This document shows positions 1 to 5,968 of a stretch of DNA of 12,875 nt, piece after piece (the stretch's first letter is position 1; every line of letters begins with the position of its first letter). Both the position numbers and the translations under genes were made by a program. Origin of the DNA: Phototrophicales bacterium. GTDB lineage: Bacteria; Chloroflexota; Anaerolineae; Aggregatilineales; Phototrophicaceae. The DNA lies in assembly GCA_002794515.1 (NCBI GenBank), contig PGTJ01000047.1:1-12875 (forward strand), in the 5' to 3' direction. Under the pieces are notes generated by a model. That model did not search any database. It saw nothing but the letters and a program-made list of their open reading frames with translations, and had not been told where the DNA came from.

Positions 1-1
1 A

Positions 2-124
2 TTGCAAGACCATCTGGCAACAGTCGATGAATTGCCACACGATAACCCGTATGTCATGACGCTCGACCACGATTTTGATCGCGAGTGGGAGCGGTTTTAT
101 CAATCCAAAAAAGGGGATGGATGA
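2..124 (+). CDS. C-terminal end of an unidentified protein (5' truncated)
   Basis: An open frame enters from the left edge and stops at TGA 122-124, giving 40 residues that end in FYQSKKGDG. The piece is rich in acidic and aromatic residues (for example TLDHDFDREWERFY) with no membrane segment. I do not recognise the family, and too little is present to assign a role. It is taken as a real gene end because the frame is open from the edge and is followed about 80 bases later by a good intrinsic terminator on the same strand. Its start and any operon partners lie outside the window. Confidence 0.6.
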   Translation: MQDHLATVDELPHDNPYVMTLDHDFDREWERFYQSKKGDG

Positions 125-201
125 TTTTTTGCGAGCGGCTCAATTTTGTATTGTGATGGCGCGTGTATCGTTTTGACATGCCGATGGGGCATGATATGTA
201 G

Positions 202-225
202 AAGCCCACTGAAGGGGCTTTTTTT
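202..225 (+). terminator. Intrinsic terminator after the truncated + strand gene
   Basis: A perfect 6-bp stem (AAGCCC at 202-207, GGGCTT at 215-220) with a 7-base loop is followed directly by a run of T to 225. The T-run lies on the + strand side, so it should end transcripts of the gene that stops at 124. On the minus strand the hairpin has no U-tract after it. Confidence 0.8.
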
Positions 226-251
226 GTTGATCGCTTGTTGTGTTATCTCTA

Positions 252-274
252 GCCAGACGCACACGGCATCTGGC
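252..274 (-). other. Hairpin downstream of ald, possible mRNA 3' end
   Basis: GCCAGA (252-257) pairs with TCTGGC (269-274), and the stem continues inward after one mismatch with a further GC/GC pair. It lies 31 bases past the ald stop codon on the ald transcript. No U-tract follows in that direction, so it is not a canonical intrinsic terminator. It could protect the 3' end or work with Rho. Confidence 0.35.
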
Positions 275-305
275 ATGTTAAAAAGAGATTGAGGGATGTG
301 GTTGT

Positions 306-1421
306 TTAGCGCAATGCCACCTGCACATCTACATAATCCAGATTGAATGTCTCGGCAACAGCGCGGTGGGTCACTTTGCCATGATGGATATTCAGCCCAT
401 TCGCCAAACCTGCATCACCGGCAAACGCATCTTTCAAGCCCATATCGGCGAGGCGCAACGCATAACGCAAGGTGGCATTCGATAGCGCGAGGCTGGATGT
501 GCGTGGCACTGCCCCTGGCATATTCGCCACACCATAATGCACTACACCATCAATGATATACGTGGGGTTGCTATGGGTGGTGGGGCGGGTGGTCTCTACA
601 CAACCGCCCTGATCGACCGCCACATCCACAATCACACTGCCGGTCGGCATGGACGAGAGCATACTGCGCGTGATGAGGTGAGGGGCTTTTGCGCCAACAA
701 TCAGCACCGCACCAATCACCGCATCGGCTTGGGTGATGACATCGGCAATATTGCCCGAATTGGAATACATGGTGGTCAATCGTCCGTGCATGGTGTCGTC
801 TAAATAACGCAGGCGATCGATATTAATATCCAACACGGTGACGCTCGCCCCCATGCCTAAGGCGACTTTGGCGGCGTTCATACCGACTGTCCCGCCACCC
901 AAGATCACAATATTAGCGGGCTTGACCCCTGGCACACCACCCATCAAAATGCCCCGTTCACCAACCGTTTTCGTCAGGTATTGCGCCACGACTTGTGTCG
1001 CCATGCGCCCCGCCACCTCGCTCATCGGCTCTAAGAGGGGTAACATGCCTTTTTTATCGGTGACGGTTTCGTATGCCACGCCCGTCACACCACTGTTGAT
1101 CATGGCATGGGTCAAGTCTTCGGCGGCGGCGAGGTGCAAATACGTGAATAAAATCAGCCCTTCGCGCATATAGGCATATTCGCTCGGTTGTGGTTCTTTC
1201 ACTTTGATGACCATATTGGCGCGTGTCCATGCCTCTTCGGCACTTTGGACGATAGTCGCCCCTGCCAGGGTATATTCGGCATCGCCGAAGGCACTGCCCG
1301 CGCCTGCGCCCGTCTCGACCAACACCTGATGCCCATGCGCCACCAATTCGCGCACACCCGATGGGGGCAACGATACCCGATATTCATCTGTCTTAATTTC
1401 TTTTGGAATGCCAATAATCAT
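306..1421 (-). CDS. ald: Alanine dehydrogenase
   Basis: This 371-residue cytosolic enzyme catalyses the reversible NAD-dependent oxidative deamination of L-alanine to pyruvate and ammonium. Its length is the usual one for the family. Every expected active-site residue is visible: Arg15 (EYRVSL), Lys75 (KVKEPQ), His96 (YLHLAA) and Asp270 (VDVAVDQGG). The Rossmann motif GGGTVGMNAAKVALGMGA (175-192) ends at Asp198, consistent with NAD preference. The start at 1421 is supported by an AAGGAAAAG ribosome binding site just upstream on the minus strand. It stands alone, divergent from the LuxR-type regulator gene across a 177-base AT-rich region. A small palindrome in that region may be its operator. 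Nothing looks broken. Confidence 0.97.
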   Translation of the reverse strand: MIIGIPKEIKTDEYRVSLPPSGVRELVAHGHQVLVETGAGAGSAFGDAEYTLAGATIVQSAEEAWTRANMVIKVKEPQPSEYAYMREGLILFTYLHLAAAEDLTHAMINSGVTGVAYETVTDKKGMLPLLEPMSEVAGRMATQVVAQYLTKTVGERGILMGGVPGVKPANIVILGGGTVGMNAAKVALGMGASVTVLDINIDRLRYLDDTMHGRLTTMYSNSGNIADVITQADAVIGAVLIVGAKAPHLITRSMLSSMPTGSVIVDVAVDQGGCVETTRPTTHSNPTYIIDGVVHYGVANMPGAVPRTSSLALSNATLRYALRLADMGLKDAFAGDAGLANGLNIHHGKVTHRAVAETFNLDYVDVQVALR

Positions 1422-1463
1422 AAATTCTTTTCCTTTTTAGTTGCTGTGTGGATGTGGACTGTT

Positions 1464-1483
1464 TTTATAGATGTATTCTACAT
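1464..1483 (-). promoter_or_regulatory. Candidate ald promoter -10 with adjoining palindrome
   Basis: Read on the minus strand, TATAAA occupies 1469-1464, giving a predicted leader of about 36 bases before the ald start. Directly upstream is the palindrome ATGTA-TTC-TACAT (1471-1483), well placed for an operator between -10 and -35. No good -35 hexamer is seen. In the same divergent region TACAAT (1512-1517) and TAAAAT (1538-1543) are -10-like on the + strand and could serve the regulator gene, but they lack convincing -35 partners. Confidence 0.3.
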
Positions 1484-1598
1484 GATGTCGGAATTATTGC
1501 CTAGTTTTTCATACAATTTGTCTGAAAAAAAGCTGATTAAAATGCAATTCTTATTCAATATCTTTATGCTGAAAAACATATAGATGAGGATAGCAAAC

Positions 1599-2252
1599 AT
1601 GAATTTACATACCGATATTCGCCTGTTGGTGGTCGGTGAGCGATTGCTCGTGCGCATGGGGTTATCTGCCTTATTACAAAGTGCCGATAACCTGAGCATC
1701 ATCGCCCAAGCCAGCCCTGATGAATTATCTGCCCAACTGTTAGATGTGTATCGCCCCGATAGCCTCGTGTGGTTGGTGGGCGATGAGATGCCCAATTTGC
1801 CAAGCACCGATTTAGGCGTGCCGATTTTATTTTTACTGTCGGATGTGGCGCAGGCGGGGCGCATCTGGAACACCATGCGCCCACTCATCGGCGACCACTT
1901 GCCGATGGGCATGATGTTGCAACACCCCCTCTCGGCAGGGCAGGTGATGGTCGGGTTGATGGCGTTACGCGAGGGTCTGATGGTGATAGACCCCGCCATA
2001 TCGGTTATATTGACTCCATCGGATGAAGCCGATACGCGCCTATCCGCCACCAGCGAAAGCCTGACCCCCCGCGAGATGCAAGTGCTACAACACATGGCGG
2101 CGGGCTTGCCAAATAAGCAAATCGCCCGCATTTTGGGCATCAGCCCCAACACCGTCAAATTTCACGTCAATGCCATTTTGAGCAAATTGGATGCCCAAAG
2201 TCGCACCGAAGCCGTCATCCGCGCCACACAATTGGGGTGGGTGTTGTTATAA
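1599..2252 (+). CDS. LuxR-family transcription regulator with degenerate receiver domain
   Basis: This 217-residue protein has an N-terminal fold resembling a response-regulator receiver (about 5-135) and a C-terminal LuxR/NarL helix-turn-helix (about 154-215, SLTPREMQVLQHMAAG, NKQIARILGISPNTVKFHV). The receiver lacks its chemistry. The acidic pair is Gly13-Glu14 (VVGE), the phospho-acceptor strand reads SLVWLVGDEMP with no Asp at the normal site, and the conserved Lys is Gln108 (MMLQHP). It probably works without phosphorylation. GAGGA (1586-1590) lies 8 bases before the ATG at 1599, so this start is preferred to the in-frame ATG at 1584, which would place the ribosome binding site inside the gene. 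No histidine kinase is nearby. It is divergent from ald and could regulate it, but that is inference. Confidence 0.88.
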   Translation: MNLHTDIRLLVVGERLLVRMGLSALLQSADNLSIIAQASPDELSAQLLDVYRPDSLVWLVGDEMPNLPSTDLGVPILFLLSDVAQAGRIWNTMRPLIGDHLPMGMMLQHPLSAGQVMVGLMALREGLMVIDPAISVILTPSDEADTRLSATSESLTPREMQVLQHMAAGLPNKQIARILGISPNTVKFHVNAILSKLDAQSRTEAVIRATQLGWVLL

Positions 2253-2253
2253 T
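2225..2253 (+). promoter_or_regulatory. Candidate promoter for the MaoC-family gene
   Basis: An exact TATAAT (2248-2253) spans the stop codon of the LuxR-type gene. It is preceded at 17 bases by CACACA (2225-2230), which matches only the last three bases of TTGACA. The predicted leader to the MaoC-family start is about 43 bases. The -35 is weak, so this could be chance. Confidence 0.3.
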
Positions 2254-2302
2254 AAACAGGATAGTTTGTATATATCAAAAAATTTTATAGAAGGAAATTC
2301 TG

Positions 2303-2755
2303 ATGGCAGGCAAATATTTTGATGATTTAGAAGTTGGCATGGTCATCCAACATCCCATTGGGCGCACCATCACCGAGATGGATAATGTGTTATTCAGCGC
2401 ATTGACCATGAATAATCAGCCGTTGCATTTGAACGAAGATTTTGCCAAAGATACCCAGTTCGGTGCGCGGATTGTCAACGGTATTTTCACAATGGGTTTG
2501 CTGGTTGGACTGACGGTCAACGATTTAACGGCTGGCACGATCATCGCCAATTTGGGTTATGAGCATGTCGTCCATCCGCATCCGATGTATCATGGCGATA
2601 CGTTGTATGTCGAGACGCATGTCATCAGCAAGCGCGAAAGCGCATCCAAACCCGATAGGGGCATTGTGACGCTCAAGCATATCGGCAAAAATCAGCATGG
2701 TGTGGTGTGCATCGAGGTGACGCGCAGTGTGTTGTTTCTGAGGCGACCTGTATAG
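2303..2755 (+). CDS. MaoC-family hotdog-fold dehydratase/hydratase-like protein
   Basis: This 150-residue single-hotdog protein belongs to the MaoC/R-hydratase-like group, which acts on CoA thioesters (enoyl-CoA or mesaconyl-CoA type hydration/dehydration). The segment TMNNQPLHLNEDFAKDTQFG (35-54) followed by ARIVNGIFTMG corresponds to the family's hydratase motif. His42 is kept, but the usual catalytic Asp position is Asn37. The same Asn pattern (TMNTQPLH), as I recall it, marks a subfamily often found near acyl-CoA dehydrogenase and CitE-like lyase genes; neither is present here. AGAAGGAAA lies just before the ATG. The exact substrate cannot be read from the sequence. It is followed 8 bases later by the restriction gene, which seems unrelated. 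Confidence 0.85.
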   Translation: MAGKYFDDLEVGMVIQHPIGRTITEMDNVLFSALTMNNQPLHLNEDFAKDTQFGARIVNGIFTMGLLVGLTVNDLTAGTIIANLGYEHVVHPHPMYHGDTLYVETHVISKRESASKPDRGIVTLKHIGKNQHGVVCIEVTRSVLFLRRPV

Positions 2756-2763
2756 GCTTAATC

Positions 2764-3750
2764 ATGGATATTTTGGTGATAGCAGGCGTAGATATATCAC
2801 ATTTGCGCTTGGTGGATTTGGCAAATTTAGCTGACCAAGCGAAACCGTTTTATTCTTGGGTAGAAGAACAATTTCAACGGGTATTCGGGCATGAAGAATC
2901 GCTGGATGCGCTTCTACAACAACTATCACTTGACCATATCCGTTTAGGTATAGACACTTGTTATTCTGCAATGGGTAATTTGCCCCTACTATTTGATGGT
3001 GTTGGTCGGTCTTATCCGCATTCAAAAGCCTGTTTCTATTTTTTCGCATGGCTCATTCGAGATGCCCCCCAACAACGGTTGAATCCACTCATTATCAAAA
3101 TCGTCAAAGAATCTGGCATGAGCCGAATCAAAGCCGAAATAGATGTTTTATCCAGATTGATTATTGCGTATCGTCAGACTGTTAAAACATTTTCTTGGGA
3201 TGCTCTGCGAGAAGTTATTATTGACCGCCTTGAGGGGTCTCGGCGGAGCATCAAAGGGCATGAACGTGAGGCGGTTGTCCGTAGGGCGCTGATTATTGCC
3301 ATTCAGAACTATTTCACCACGCATCGTCATTATGGGATTTATCAGGGTGTCGAAATCTCAGAAAAACAGGTGACGATTGGCAACGAAACATTTGATTTAG
3401 CCATTGATTTGCTCAATACACAGTCCGAAATTGTGAGTCGTATTTTAATCCCGATTAAAACCCGCGAGACGGAAGGTGGCGGACATGCCCACCTATTCAC
3501 CCGTGACATTGTATCGGCGATGTCGGTTATCCAATCTTTTCAAACCGATTATCTTATGGTTGTAATTGTGGCAAAGAATTGGGCGAAACGCGAAACCGAT
3601 ACTTTAACGAATTTAGTTGACCATTTGGTGGTGATAGATTTAGCGCCAAGTGAATTTGTAACCTTTGACAACGAAGCACAAATTGGGTTAAATACATTTA
3701 TCGCAAATGTGTTCAATGGCAAGTTAAAACCGAAATCACGAGAAGGCTGA
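2764..3750 (+). CDS. Type II restriction endonuclease, ApaLI-like
   Basis: This 328-residue protein is probably the endonuclease of a type II restriction-modification pair, given the cognate methyltransferase gene 5 bases downstream. The core lies at about 165-270. It contains GHEREAVVRRAL, then ETFDLAIDLL (208-217), then ILIPIKTRETEGGGHAHLFT (227-246), which together fit a PD-(D/E)XK nuclease with Asp211/Asp215 and Lys232 as candidate metal and catalytic residues. The KTRET-GGGHA-LFTRD string resembles what I recall of ApaLI-family enzymes; this is memory, not a search. The start at 2764 is chosen because it begins just after the MaoC-family stop, whereas an upstream ATG at 2707 would overlap that gene by 49 bases. 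The ribosome binding site is weak. Base composition is more AT-rich than the flanking genes. Confidence 0.72.
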   Translation: MDILVIAGVDISHLRLVDLANLADQAKPFYSWVEEQFQRVFGHEESLDALLQQLSLDHIRLGIDTCYSAMGNLPLLFDGVGRSYPHSKACFYFFAWLIRDAPQQRLNPLIIKIVKESGMSRIKAEIDVLSRLIIAYRQTVKTFSWDALREVIIDRLEGSRRSIKGHEREAVVRRALIIAIQNYFTTHRHYGIYQGVEISEKQVTIGNETFDLAIDLLNTQSEIVSRILIPIKTRETEGGGHAHLFTRDIVSAMSVIQSFQTDYLMVVIVAKNWAKRETDTLTNLVDHLVVIDLAPSEFVTFDNEAQIGLNTFIANVFNGKLKPKSREG

Positions 3751-3755
3751 AAGAT

Positions 3756-4661
3756 ATGACTGATAATCTGATTGATTCCATCCTGAATACTGTGATTTGT
3801 GGTGATAGCTGGTCAACATCTAAGACGCTACCGAGCAATTTTATCCAAACCATTATCACCAGCCCACCGTATTTTGGTCATCGGGAATATACCGCTACAT
3901 CGAAAATATCATCTGATTTAGAATTTGGGCGTGAGAAAGACCCACACGAGTATGTGACCAAATTAGTAACCCTCTTTGACGAGTTAAAACGTGTCCTCAA
4001 ATATGATGGGACGGTATGGCTTAATTTAGGAGATACCTATCGCAATAATCAATTATTGGGTATTCCATGGCGGGTCGCCTTAGCTTTACAAGATGCAGGA
4101 TGGTTTTTACGCAGTGAAATTATTTGGCATAAGCCAAATGCCATGCCATCATCGGTTAAAAATCGTCCGACCACTGCTCACGAAACCATCTTCCTATTGG
4201 CGAAATCCGCCCAATATTACTACAATGCCGATGCGATTCGTGAACCACATGTCACATTTACATCAAAATCGAAAATGCGGGGTGGCAGAAATCATCTTGG
4301 TAAACGCGGTAGCACACCAGAACAAGGTAAAAATAAAAACAATCCTAATTTACATGATGGACGCTGGGATCAAGCCTTTCATCCATTAGGGCGTAACAAA
4401 CGCACTGTATGGGAAATTCCCCTTGGCAAATTTCGTCAGGCGCATTTTGCCGTTTTTCCCCCTGCATTGGTCGAAATCTGCATTTTGGCAGGTAGCAAAA
4501 TTGGTGATGTGGTATTAGACCCATTTATGGGGTCAGGTACAACAGCTTGGGTAGCCAAAAAACTCAATCGTCATTTTGTCGGTTTAGAGTTAGTCCCTGA
4601 GTATGTTGAAATGACAATGAGACGGGTGCAATCGCCCGTGATGCTTCCGATGTTTGAATGA
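3756..4661 (+). CDS. Type II DNA methyltransferase, beta group (probable N4-cytosine)
   Basis: This 301-residue protein should protect host DNA at the site cut by the adjacent nuclease, using S-adenosylmethionine. Catalytic motif IV is TSPPYFG (35-41) near the N-terminus. The AdoMet-binding motif I is DPFMGSGTT (255-263) near the C-terminus, so the motif order is beta-group. SPPY, as opposed to DPPY, is typical of N4-cytosine enzymes, although some N6-adenine enzymes also carry it. The stretch from about 165 to 215, rich in Lys, Arg and Asn, is the likely target-recognition region. GAAGG lies 10 bases before the ATG. It is co-transcribed with the nuclease, overlapping no gene, and ends before a hairpin. 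The length is normal for the family and nothing looks broken. Confidence 0.9.
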   Translation: MTDNLIDSILNTVICGDSWSTSKTLPSNFIQTIITSPPYFGHREYTATSKISSDLEFGREKDPHEYVTKLVTLFDELKRVLKYDGTVWLNLGDTYRNNQLLGIPWRVALALQDAGWFLRSEIIWHKPNAMPSSVKNRPTTAHETIFLLAKSAQYYYNADAIREPHVTFTSKSKMRGGRNHLGKRGSTPEQGKNKNNPNLHDGRWDQAFHPLGRNKRTVWEIPLGKFRQAHFAVFPPALVEICILAGSKIGDVVLDPFMGSGTTAWVAKKLNRHFVGLELVPEYVEMTMRRVQSPVMLPMFE

Positions 4662-4671
4662 GAACAGGTGG

Positions 4672-4697
4672 GGGTAGGGATTGTGCCTACCCGTTTT
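4672..4697 (+). terminator. Probable terminator after the restriction-modification pair
   Basis: GGGTAGG (4672-4678) pairs perfectly with CCTACCC (4686-4692) around a 7-base loop, followed by GTTTT. The U-tract is short, so strength is uncertain. It sits between the methyltransferase stop and the 3' end of the convergent pseudokinase gene. No matching T-run is present for the minus strand. Confidence 0.55.
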
Positions 4698-4705
4698 AGT
4701 ATAGA

Positions 4706-5815
4706 TTATGCCATCGGCGTGTTGCCCGTGAATACGGCGCTAATCACAATCAATTGCACGATGATGATCACCACCACCAAGCCGACAATGGCGGCATTGC
4801 GCCGATTGAGCCACGAGAAACGGCGTTTGCGTTCTGGGGGAATATCCCCAAACAAGCGATACATCTCATGGGCAAAGACGGCGACATCGGGCTGACGCAT
4901 GGCGGGATTGATTTGGATAGCGCTCATGATGACCGTATTGCCATCGCGGTATTCTGGTTTTTCGGGGTTGGGCAAGTCGGTGCGGTTAATGGGGACGACT
5001 TTCCCCTTGCTCACATCATCCCAGATCATCTCATCATGACGCGACTTGAACGAATAGGCAGGTTCGCCCATGAGCATTTCATACATCATCAAGCCCAAGC
5101 CATACACATCGGTCTGATAACTGGCGCGGGGCATCATGAGTAATTCGGGGGCAATATAAGAGGGATGGATGATCTGACGGGCGTGAGCGATGAGTTCGGG
5201 GTCATCTAGCCCAAAATCGAACAATAATGGGCGTGGGATGCCATCCATATCGGTGCGGATATATACAATATCGGGCGAGAGATTGAGGTGTAATTTTTGA
5301 TTTTCGTGCATGAACATCACTGCCGCCGATACCCCGCGCACAACATAATGGGCATATCGATTCCATGGGAAGGGAGATACACGCAACACATCACGCAAAA
5401 ATTCGCCAGAGACATGCTCGAATAACATGAAATATTTGGTCTCGTTCTGGAAGCCGATTTTGCCATATGGGCGGTCATATACACTTGCGCCACGATACGG
5501 TGTGATGAGGGTGGGGAAATTGGGATGTGGGCGGATGCTTTGCAGATGTGCCAATAATTTGGCTTCGTAACGCAACTTATCTTGGCTGACACGATCGCTA
5601 TGCGCCATTTTGATGAGGATTTTCTCATCGGCGCGGATGCCTTCATAAAATGCCGCCGTGCGTAAGACGGCAAGTCTGCGGGTGATGCTGATGTCGCCGA
5701 TATTGTCGCCCGCATCAAAAATGATGGGCTTGCGCTCTGCTAGGCATTGCCGTTCCTGACACCACAAATTACCATCGGGTGAAATTCGCCCACATTGGGT
5801 ACAAATATGCTTCAT
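4706..5815 (-). CDS. Membrane-anchored pseudokinase, EssB/YukC-like T7SS component
   Basis: The 369-residue protein has three parts. A zinc-ribbon-like N-terminus carries Cys6, Cys9, Cys19 and Cys24. A protein-kinase fold spans about 35-325. One membrane helix lies at about 341-362, preceded by KRRFSWLNRR, leaving only about 7 residues outside. Kinase landmarks are Lys69 (LIKM), Glu84 (YEAKLL), DFG (200-202), APE (222-224) and TDVYGLG. The HRD motif reads HLN (176-178), so the catalytic Asp is Asn178. The next Lys is Ser, and no glycine-rich loop is visible, so it is probably catalytically dead. EssB/YukC of T7SSb also joins a cytosolic pseudokinase to one membrane helix. With EssC, Ubl and WXG100 genes beside it, the same role is inferred. 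AAGAAGGTGA 5 bases upstream fixes the start at 5815; an in-frame ATG at 5887 is less likely. An alternative is a regulatory Ser/Thr kinase homologue. Confidence 0.85.
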   Translation of the reverse strand: MKHICTQCGRISPDGNLWCQERQCLAERKPIIFDAGDNIGDISITRRLAVLRTAAFYEGIRADEKILIKMAHSDRVSQDKLRYEAKLLAHLQSIRPHPNFPTLITPYRGASVYDRPYGKIGFQNETKYFMLFEHVSGEFLRDVLRVSPFPWNRYAHYVVRGVSAAVMFMHENQKLHLNLSPDIVYIRTDMDGIPRPLLFDFGLDDPELIAHARQIIHPSYIAPELLMMPRASYQTDVYGLGLMMYEMLMGEPAYSFKSRHDEMIWDDVSKGKVVPINRTDLPNPEKPEYRDGNTVIMSAIQINPAMRQPDVAVFAHEMYRLFGDIPPERKRRFSWLNRRNAAIVGLVVVIIIVQLIVISAVFTGNTPMA

Positions 5816-5842
5816 CGCTATCACCTTCTTTGATATTTTTGT

Positions 5843-5871
5843 TTGACATAATTTTCTAACCGTGCCACAAT
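5843..5871 (+). promoter_or_regulatory. Candidate promoter of the T7SS ATPase operon
   Basis: A perfect TTGACA (5843-5848) is followed after 17 bases by CACAAT (5866-5871, four of six consensus bases). Transcription would start near 5878, giving a leader of about 90 bases before the GTG start at 5969. Confidence 0.5.
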
Positions 5872-5891
5872 TAGCATGTAGCATCACTCAT

Positions 5892-5920
5892 AGATTACTC
5901 ATTGTGACGCTATGTGTCAA
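5892..5920 (-). promoter_or_regulatory. Candidate promoter of the pseudokinase gene
   Basis: On the minus strand a perfect TTGACA (5920-5915) is followed after 17 bases by TAATCT (5897-5892), a partial -10. Transcription would start near 5885, about 70 bases before the start codon. It faces the ATPase promoter, with the two predicted starts only about 8 bases apart. Confidence 0.45.
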
Positions 5921-5968
5921 GCAAACTTGCATAACTCATCATAGATAAGTAGAGAAGGCAGGGATTTT

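Noticed and set aside
252..274. Intrinsic terminator for ald
   Set aside because: The stem is good but no T-run follows on the ald strand, so it is kept only as a hairpin of uncertain role.
1188..1583. Open frame of 131 codons on the + strand overlapping the 5' end of ald
   Set aside because: It is antisense to a complete, motif-verified ald and its tail runs into AT-rich intergenic sequence. It shows no domain and no ribosome binding site that decides a start.
1478..2158. Open frame of 226 codons on the minus strand over the LuxR-type gene
   Set aside because: It mirrors the codons of a well-supported regulator, has cysteine-rich low-sense composition and lacks recognisable motifs.
2707..2763. 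Upstream in-frame ATG for the restriction endonuclease
   Set aside because: It would overlap the MaoC-family gene by 49 bases, and the added residues are just that gene's end read in another frame.
5816..5887. Longer N-terminus for the pseudokinase from the ATG at 5887
   Set aside because: The ATG at 5815 has a strong AAGAAGGTGA at ideal distance and starts right at the cysteine cluster. The extension shows no domain and crosses the candidate promoter.
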